From Clostridium sp. 27_14 (GTDB lineage: Bacteria; Bacillota; Clostridia; TANB77; CAG-508): a stretch of DNA of 48,701 nucleotides. Made by a program: the position numbers and the translations under genes. The notes under the pieces were generated by a model, which was given only the letters and a program-made list of their open reading frames with translations, ran no database searches and was not told the origin of the DNA. Location: NCBI GenBank assembly GCA_001916035.1, contig MNRQ01000013.1, positions 1 to 48,701 of the forward strand. Direction: 5' to 3'. Numbering within the stretch: the stretch's first letter is position 1; the number at the start of each line of letters is the position of its first letter. Of the stretch, positions 43,632 to 48,701 are shown one piece after another.

Positions 43632-44186
43632 ATGCAAGATTTTAATTTTTATAAAGTTAATGAAACTTTAAATCATAAATATTATCAAATACCACAGGAA
43701 TTATTTATAAATCCATTATATAAAAATGCTTTAAATTCTGATAGTAAATTGTTATATGGTTTTCTATTAGATAGATTATCATTATCTATAAAAAATAATT
43801 GGCATGATGAAAATGGAAATGTGTATTTGATATTTACTAGAAAAGAGGTTCAAGATAAATTAAATCTATCTGATAAAACTGTTACTAAAGCATTTAAACA
43901 ACTATCAGATGTTAATTTAATTTATGAAAAGAAACAAGGTTTTAGCAAACCTAAACTTATATATGTTGCAAAAATACAACATCAAAATATAGAAATATCA
44001 CATAATCGTAAAAATTACGATTATATAAACGAAGATTCTACGATTACCGAATCGGAAAATTTCCGACCAATCAATACTAATAATAATTATACTTATATAA
44101 AAAATAAAGCAAATAAAAATTCAATGAGATATTCTGGTAGAGATTATTCTCCTGAATTTTTAAACAGCTTATATGCTAATATGTAA
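43632..44186 (+). CDS. repA: RepA N-terminal-domain replication initiator
   Basis: 184 residues. The N-terminus FYKVNETLNHKYYQIPQELF and LNSDSKLLYGFLLDRLSLS match the RepA_N winged-helix domain of Gram-positive theta plasmids and integrative elements. FTRKEVQDKLNLSDKTVTKAFKQL is a recognition helix. The C-terminal part is Asn-rich and ends with YSPEFLNSLYANM. The frame opens at GTG 43611, but AAGGAAA and ATG 43632 give the conserved start. Shorter than plasmid RepA (~300-350), as in integrative elements. A terminator and relaxase follow. Confidence 0.85.
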   Translation: MQDFNFYKVNETLNHKYYQIPQELFINPLYKNALNSDSKLLYGFLLDRLSLSIKNNWHDENGNVYLIFTRKEVQDKLNLSDKTVTKAFKQLSDVNLIYEKKQGFSKPKLIYVAKIQHQNIEISHNRKNYDYINEDSTITESENFRPINTNNNYTYIKNKANKNSMRYSGRDYSPEFLNSLYANM

Positions 44187-44200
44187 AGACCTTAGCAAAT

Positions 44201-44305
44201 CACAAAAGCAGTTATGCTTTTGTGAAAATAGCAATATAAAAATTGGTTATCAATTTTTGTGTTGCTATTTTTTTACCTAAATTGCTAATAGCATATTTAG
44301 GTAAA
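44201..44305 (+). terminator. Terminator and hairpin series after repA
   Basis: CACAAAAGCA/TGCTTTTGTG (44201-44224); AAAATAGCAA...TTGCTATTTT with an inner AAAATTG/CAATTTTT (44225-44271) followed by a T-run; then TTTACCTAA/TTAGGTAAA (about 44271-44305), the counterpart of 34284-34312 in element 1. Confidence 0.75.
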
Positions 44306-44307
44306 AC

Positions 44308-44380
44308 GGGTGTAGGGTGTCCCTACCACACTGACATTTTTTCCCATAAGGGTAAAAAAGTGTCGTAGTGTGTTACAACA
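44308..44380 (+). other. Putative origin of transfer (oriT) of element 2
   Basis: GGGTGTAGGG (44308-44317), a hairpin ACATTTTTTCCC/GGGTAAAAAAGTGT (44334-44363), then TAGTGTGTTA (44366-44375), identical to the 10-nt nick-region core I recall for MobV plasmids such as pMV158. It lies 73 nt before the relaxase, as in element 1. Confidence 0.65.
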
Positions 44381-44452
44381 CAATTTGAAAAAGAGAAAAA
44401 ATTTAACCAGCATATTGTTATTCTGCTGTGCTAGAAATGGAGGAATTTATAT

Positions 44453-45637
44453 ATGAGTTATGCAATAATTAGAAATGCAAAATACAAAAGAGAAAATCTA
44501 AAAGGTATCTATCGCCATAATGAAAGAAGAAATAAAAACTATTCTAATAAGAATATTTATAAAGAAAAATCCTATTTGAATTATTCATTAAAAGATACTC
44601 AATTCACTTATGAAAAGGAATTTGATAGAATAAAAAAATAGCATAATTTAAAAGGTCAAATCAAAACAGTTAGTAATATTATTTGTGAATATATAATTAC
44701 ATCCGATAAAACCTTCTTCGACACAATTGGAGAAGATGAAACTAAAAGATATTTTGAAACAGCTTACAAATTCGTTTGCAAATACAAGGATTTAGGCGAA
44801 CAATATATTTTATCTGCAAAAGTGCATATGGACGAGGAAACTCCACATATGCACTTAGTTTTTATTCCAGTAGTTCATACTACAGATAAGAAAGGTAATA
44901 ACATAGATAAAATTGCTTGTAATGAATTTTGGAAAGCTAAAGATAGTTACAGTCAATTACAAAATGATTTCCACTCTTATATAACTGCAAATGGATTTGA
45001 TTTAGAAAGAAGAAATCCTAGTGAAATAGTACATTTATCTGTTGAAGATTATAAGAAAATTACAAATTTTGAGAATACTAAAACTGTTCTTAAAGATATT
45101 AAACTAGAAATACCAGAAACTCCTGATGTTAAGAGTTTTGGAAAGCTAGTACGAAATAGAGATGAAAAAATACAAGAATTAGTTGTAGAGCCAAGAGATA
45201 AAATGATTAAAGAACAACAAGAACAAAATTCTTTACTTTATTTGACACTACAAAGTCAAGTTAATACTGTAGAAAGAGCTTCAAAATATGAAAAAGAAAG
45301 AAAATCTATAATGTGTGAAAATAGAGAGTTAAAAGAAAAGTGCGAAAATATGGAAAATGACTATTCTACAAAACTTAAAGAAGAAATACGAAAAGTTGAA
45401 AATAAATATGAAGATAAAATCTACAAGTTGGAAAAAGAAAATAGCTTTTTACGAAAAGTTGTAAATACATTTCAAAAAACAGTAGATAAATTCATACATT
45501 GGGTATGTAATAAGTTTTCAGTATCTTCTGAAGATGAATTTATTAAGGATTTTGAATTTGAAAATGATATTTATCTTGATCCAGAAAAACAAATTGAAAA
45601 TGAAGAATATGAAAAAGATTGGAATTTTGAATTATAG
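44453..45637 (+). pseudogene. mobV: MobV relaxase with in-frame amber stop
   Basis: Paralogue of the 34416 relaxase: starts MSYAIIRNAKYKR, has HMDEETPHMHLVFIPVVHT and a coiled-coil C-terminus, ending EKDWNFEL against EKEWDLER. A TAG at 44639-44641 sits where the other copy has Glu in KKEYDLKG; the frame is unbroken on either side, so this is a point nonsense change rather than a frameshift. Translation could restart only after the catalytic N-terminus (ATG 44822 has no ribosome binding site). Inactive unless suppressed; the element could still be mobilized in trans by the intact copy. Confidence 0.85.
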
Positions 45638-45666
45638 AAATCTGCCACCGTTAGTGGCAAATTTCT
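45636..45666. terminator. Hairpin between mobV pseudogene and phosphatase gene
   Basis: AGAAAT-CT-GCCAC / GTGGC-AA-ATTTCT in a convergent gap of 37 nt; weak T-tail. Confidence 0.55.
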
Positions 45667-45674
45667 ATAACATT

Positions 45675-46232
45675 TTATCTTTCTAAATCTAATTCTTTAT
45701 AAGAATATTTTGCAACCTCACAATTTCCTAAACATAATGGTAATAAAGTTTCGGTATTTGGTATTCCTTCAAAATAACATTTAACTGGTATACTAATACC
45801 TCCATGTGCCACTATTAATATTCTTTTTCCAGCATATTCATTTTTGATGCTCTCCAAAAAATCATATACCCTTCCGAAAAAGTCCTTTATATTTTCTGCT
45901 TTATCATATTTTAAATTTTGCTTGTAACTCCAAAAAGCATTAAAATCAAAGTCAGTATTAGGCATTCCTTCAAATTCTCCAAAATCCCTTTCTGAAACTC
46001 TTTCATCTATTATCATCCTAATATTTCTTCCTTGATTAATAATTTCAGCAGTTTGTAAGGCTCTCTTTAAAGGAGAACATAGAATTAAATCTATTTTTTC
46101 ATTTTTCAAGAAATCTCTTGTTTCTTCTGCTTGTTGGATTCCTTTTTCATTTAATTCTATATCTGCTTTTCCTTGTACTTTTTTTAATAAATTCCATTCC
46201 GTTTGACCATGTCTTGTTAATAATATTTCCAT
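45675..46232 (-). CDS. Histidine phosphatase superfamily (phosphoglycerate-mutase-like) protein
   Basis: 185 residues. The phosphohistidine motif LTRHGQTEWN (His at about 8) is at the N-terminus, ERDFGEFEG gives the catalytic acid region, and VAHGGISIPVKCYF supplies the second His. The family includes CobC, PhoE, sugar and nucleotide phosphatases; the substrate cannot be assigned. It starts 16 nt after the RtcB-like gene with no promoter between, so the two are one operon. In that context a 3'- or 5'-phosphate on RNA or a nucleotide is a possible substrate (inference). Confidence 0.85.
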   Translation of the reverse strand: MEILLTRHGQTEWNLLKKVQGKADIELNEKGIQQAEETRDFLKNEKIDLILCSPLKRALQTAEIINQGRNIRMIIDERVSERDFGEFEGMPNTDFDFNAFWSYKQNLKYDKAENIKDFFGRVYDFLESIKNEYAGKRILIVAHGGISIPVKCYFEGIPNTETLLPLCLGNCEVAKYSYKELDLER

Positions 46233-46248
46233 TATAAAAATCTCCTAT

Positions 46249-47463
46249 CTATTCTCTTTCTATATCTCTTCTACTATAATCAAAGTCTCCATATTTTGTC
46301 CTTGCAAATAACTGGTGAATTTGCCCATAAATTGTTCCAGGACATCTGTCCAAGACTTTTTCTATATGTTGTTTTACCTGTTCTGAATACATACCATTTG
46401 TTCTTACCAATACATCATTTCCAATATTAATACTTTCTCCTTTTTTGAAATGCTTATTTCCAATCAGTATTCCATCATCTAAATATTCAATTGTATCACT
46501 ACTATTTTTAAGCATTACACCGCAGCCATGTGGTGTTAGAGTAATTTGTTTATCTTTTAATTTTATTGTATTTTTAGAAGATAAATCAGGATGGACCAAA
46601 TAAATGTCGTTTCCAGGTGCAGTTAATAAAGTAAAGTTATCTTGTTCCCATTGACAACCTATACATATAGCATTTTTAGTAGGCATTCCATAATGACTTA
46701 AATTAATAACTTCTTCACCTGCCAATTCGCCTAAAACAGCATTACAAAAATATCTATTTCTATCTTTATTTATTCTTTGTAATATATTAGCTAATTCTGA
46801 AAATTGATCAGCTTTTTTTCCATAAATATATCTTAAATATCTATTTTCTTTATCATCATATATTGTTTGAATATCATCATAATACCAGTTACCTTCTACA
46901 GGATATAAGCCATATTTTAAGTTATCTTTTTTTAATTCTATTGCAGAAGCATGAACTATCATATATTGACCTTCTGGAAGTTCAGAATTTTCTCCATTTT
47001 GTTCTGCCAAAATTGCAAAATGATTTCCTACATTATAATTCCAATAAAATTTATCTTCTCTTTCTAAATCAATTGAATCCAATATTTGTGATGGAAGATG
47101 TGTTGTTGCATATTTTAAATATATTTCTCTATTTTTCATAACTCCATCTAATCTTCTTTGAAACTCCTGTGGCGTTATTTTTTGCTTTAATCTATAAACC
47201 GCTGTACCACAAACATTCACAGTTGCATCTACAGGAATAAATGGAACATCAGAATCCCAAGAATAGCAAGAACCTGTGTAAAATCCACCTAACATTCTTG
47301 TGCCATTTTGTGCTATTCCTAAATCAGGCATTGCATATATCATACTTTCCTTTTGTGTTCCAGATAATTCTGTTCCTACTTTACTTAGTAATTTTGATGT
47401 TATTTCTAGGTGCTTTAATATTTCTTTTTGAGTATTATCATTTAATGAAAAATTTGTCACCAT
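46249..47463 (-). CDS. Divergent RtcB-family (RNA ligase-like) protein
   Basis: RtcB joins 2',3'-cyclic-phosphate or 3'-phosphate RNA ends to 5'-OH ends using GTP and Mn2+. This 404-residue protein (RtcB ~408) keeps the metal and catalytic residues in order: Cys85 in NVCG (RtcB DINCG), His148 in GNHF, His171 in MIVHAS (RtcB MIHTGSRG), DRNRY (RtcB ANR), His257 in LSHYG, and His312 in TPHGCG (RtcB HGAGR, the guanylylated His). Differences: no Asp three residues before the Cys (Asp is six before), and Val replaces the Arg after HGxG. The assignment rests on motif order, as overall similarity is low. ATG 47463 is behind AAAGGGG. It is co-transcribed with the phosphatase and preceded by lysR. Confidence 0.65.
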   Translation of the reverse strand: MVTNFSLNDNTQKEILKHLEITSKLLSKVGTELSGTQKESMIYAMPDLGIAQNGTRMLGGFYTGSCYSWDSDVPFIPVDATVNVCGTAVYRLKQKITPQEFQRRLDGVMKNREIYLKYATTHLPSQILDSIDLEREDKFYWNYNVGNHFAILAEQNGENSELPEGQYMIVHASAIELKKDNLKYGLYPVEGNWYYDDIQTIYDDKENRYLRYIYGKKADQFSELANILQRINKDRNRYFCNAVLGELAGEEVINLSHYGMPTKNAICIGCQWEQDNFTLLTAPGNDIYLVHPDLSSKNTIKLKDKQITLTPHGCGVMLKNSSDTIEYLDDGILIGNKHFKKGESINIGNDVLVRTNGMYSEQVKQHIEKVLDRCPGTIYGQIHQLFARTKYGDFDYSRRDIERE

Positions 47464-47488
47464 ATAAAAATTCCCCTTTATAATAAGT

Positions 47489-47535
47489 TTGACTTCCGTC
47501 AATTTAATTATAAGAGGGTGTTGACATTATGTAAA
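47489..47535 (-). promoter_or_regulatory. Promoter and 5' hairpin of the RtcB-like operon
   Basis: On the minus strand TTTACA (47535-47530), 17 nt, TATAAT (47512-47507). The predicted mRNA starts within a hairpin TTGAC-GGAA-GTCAA (47502-47489) with a GNRA-type loop, before AAAGGGG and the start codon. Confidence 0.75.
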
Positions 47536-47555
47536 ATACATATTTGTTTGTAAAA

Positions 47556-47572
47556 TATAACTTGAAGTTATA
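47556..47572 (-). promoter_or_regulatory. Putative LysR-type operator
   Basis: TATAACTTGAAGTTATA is a perfect 17-bp palindrome that contains T-N11-A, the LysR-type box. Its centre is about 64 bp upstream of the predicted start of the RtcB-like operon, the standard position of the activator recognition site. It begins 5 bp after the lysR stop. Confidence 0.65.
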
Positions 47573-47576
47573 CTTT

Positions 47577-48446
47577 TCAATTATTTTTTAAAATTTCAAT
47601 TAAATCATTTAATTCTTTAAATTTATTATTGACATTATAGTACAATCCAAATTCCGCATTTGGAAGTGAAAAACCAACATCTAAAACGCATAATTCATTA
47701 TCGGCTATTTTTTCTTCTACATATTCTTTAGTTATAACAGTTATTATATCTCTAACTTTTAATAATTCAAGCATTGCAGTATAGTTGACGTTATCAACAT
47801 TAATTGTATCGTTTTCGCTATATTCAAGCTCTTTTATTAAATTTTGATATGCACTAGAAAATTTTTTCAATGTATAAATTGTTGTATTTCTTAAATCCTT
47901 TTTAGAAAGTTTTTTATTTAAATACTGTGAATTAGCATTTACAATAAATACATCATGTAGTTCTCCAATTTTTATAAATTTAATTTCCTTTGAATTATAT
48001 ATTTCATCACTGTATTTTTTTGAGAATACAATGTCTATTTTTTGTTTTTCTAACATTGAAAACATATTTTCAGCTGTTAATTGATGTATATTAATAATAC
48101 TATTTTGATGGTTTTCATAAAATTTCAAAATCGCACTATTATAAATTTTGCTAGGCATATTTACATGTACACCTAAATTTATATTTGAATGCATATTAAA
48201 TATAGCTTCTGCCTTTAAAATAACATCAATAGCATCTTTTATTTGTGAATATAATTTTTTCCCATTTTCATTTAAAATCATTCCATACTTACTTCTTTTA
48301 AACAGTTGAACATGTAATTCATTTTCCAAATTTTTAATATGTTTAGTTACTGCTGGTTGTGAAATATGTAAAATTTCACTTGCTTTCGTTAAATTTTCTT
48401 CTTCTACTACAACTTTAAATATTCTATATAGTTCTAAATTTACCAT
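47577..48446 (-). CDS. LysR-family transcriptional regulator
   Basis: 289 residues. The N-terminal winged helix reads LELYRIFKVVVEEENLTKASEILHISQPAVTKHIKNLE (about 4-41), with the typical QLFKRSKYGM wing. The rest is a periplasmic-binding-like effector domain (about 90-285), whose ligand is unknown. ATG is behind AAAGGGAGA. It is directly upstream of, and on the same strand as, the RtcB-like operon rather than divergent. A palindrome at 47556 suggests it activates that operon. It begins 24 nt after the end of the wHTH protein at 48470, so both may share a transcript. Confidence 0.92.
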   Translation of the reverse strand: MVNLELYRIFKVVVEEENLTKASEILHISQPAVTKHIKNLENELHVQLFKRSKYGMILNENGKKLYSQIKDAIDVILKAEAIFNMHSNINLGVHVNMPSKIYNSAILKFYENHQNSIINIHQLTAENMFSMLEKQKIDIVFSKKYSDEIYNSKEIKFIKIGELHDVFIVNANSQYLNKKLSKKDLRNTTIYTLKKFSSAYQNLIKELEYSENDTINVDNVNYTAMLELLKVRDIITVITKEYVEEKIADNELCVLDVGFSLPNAEFGLYYNVNNKFKELNDLIEILKNN

Positions 48447-48469
48447 TATAATCGTTCTCCCTTTATAAA

Positions 48470-48701
48470 TTACTTTAAGATTTTCCAGCTTCCTGTTTTC
48501 TTTGAACCTTCTCTTTCTATTATCTTTACTTCTTGTAAATGTTTTATTGCTCTTGATATAGTTCTATCTGAAAGATTAGTTTCATTTACAATTTCTTCTC
48601 TTGTTATTTGATTATTATTTATTATTAAATTTAATATTTGTTGTTCATTTTTAGTTAATTTTATTGTGCCGTTTAATGTGTCATTTATTGTGTCATCTGT
48701 T
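48470..48701 (-). CDS. C-terminal end of a winged-helix protein (runs off right edge)
   Basis: The last 76 codons are visible: TDDTINDTLNGTIKLTKNEQ, then QILNLIINNNQITREEIVNE and TNLSDRTISRAIKHL, ending GSWKILK-stop. The winged helix after a linker of DDTIND-type repeats is typical of the C-terminus of AlbA_2/divergent-AAA ATP-binding proteins (the family related to Schlafen), but the body is outside the window. Followed by lysR at 24 nt. Confidence 0.7.
   Translation of the reverse strand, partial: TDDTINDTLNGTIKLTKNEQQILNLIINNNQITREEIVNETNLSDRTISRAIKHLQEVKIIEREGSKKTGSWKILK

Larger units (their letters stand above)
42908..48701. mobile_element. Integrative element 2 (right end not in window)
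   Basis: It starts at the second tRNA-Leu end and repeats the architecture of element 1: att copy, phased repeats, hairpins, oriT-like site, MobV relaxase. It adds a RepA-type initiator. The intact tRNA-Leu expected at its far end would lie beyond 48701 if the stack is complete. Whether the genes from 45675 on are cargo or chromosome cannot be decided here. Confidence 0.5.

Noticed and set aside
37664..44641. Stop-codon reassignment to explain the in-frame TAA and TAG in island genes
   Set aside because: Backbone genes end normally at TAA, TAG and TGA; only the mobile region has internal stops, which fits decay.
1..48701. CRISPR array
   Set aside because: No series of identical 25-40 bp repeats with regular spacers; repeated segments are the att copies, the two short dispersed repeats and the uppP 3' copies.

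Overview
The window is AT-rich DNA from a Gram-positive, spore-capable bacterium of the class Clostridia, probably an uncultured gut-type lineage. The evidence is codon use strongly biased to A/T, AGGAGG-type ribosome binding sites, near-consensus SigA promoters, frequent TTG/GTG starts, a dipicolinate synthase gene, an hrcA-grpE-dnaK-dnaJ operon with CIRCE operators, and a DNA polymerase I whose 3'-5' exonuclease domain is degenerate.

Region 1-32.5 kb is mostly chromosomal backbone. It starts with a truncated AAA-ATPase-like gene, then rimI-tsaB (plus strand). A long minus-strand run follows: ylmH-dxs, uppP, dpaA, a lytic transglycosylase/TPR pair, polA (split by a frameshift), a PAP2 phosphatase, an MgtA-type P-type ATPase, queH, two large membrane glycosyltransferase-like proteins, ruvB, a PssD/PssE-like split glycosyltransferase, the heat-shock operon, dnaE and a 6S RNA. 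Plus-strand tRNA-Tyr and an acyltransferase close the block. An unassigned small RNA with its own promoter and terminator lies divergent from hrcA.

Region 32.5-48.7 kb is accessory. Two nearly identical 56-bp segments (33429-33484 and 42908-42963) match the 3' half of a tRNA-Leu(UAA) gene on the minus strand. Each is followed by three repeats spaced exactly 11 bp, so two integrative elements appear to be stacked at a tRNA-Leu site. Each carries a MobV relaxase gene preceded by a hairpin, a G-rich tract and a TAGTRTGTTA sequence resembling the pMV158 nick region. Element 1 carries an HD-domain phosphohydrolase, a cupin-like protein, a KAP P-loop NTPase with a zinc-ribbon-like partner, an SGNH hydrolase, an acetyltransferase, a lipoprotein and a VOC protein. 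Element 2 carries RepA and a nonsense-mutated relaxase. To their right is a LysR regulator, a divergent RtcB-family protein and a histidine phosphatase. No integrase is visible, and several island genes are broken.

The most interesting module is at 45.7-48.4 kb. A LysR-type gene sits upstream of a two-gene operon of an RtcB-like RNA-ligase homologue and a histidine phosphatase. A perfect 17-bp palindrome centred near -64 of a strong promoter is where a LysR activator would be expected to bind. This looks like an inducible RNA-processing or repair operon. Other items worth checking are a possible pseudoknot leader before uppP, switch-like hairpins before mgtA, and a tandem-hairpin small RNA in the island.
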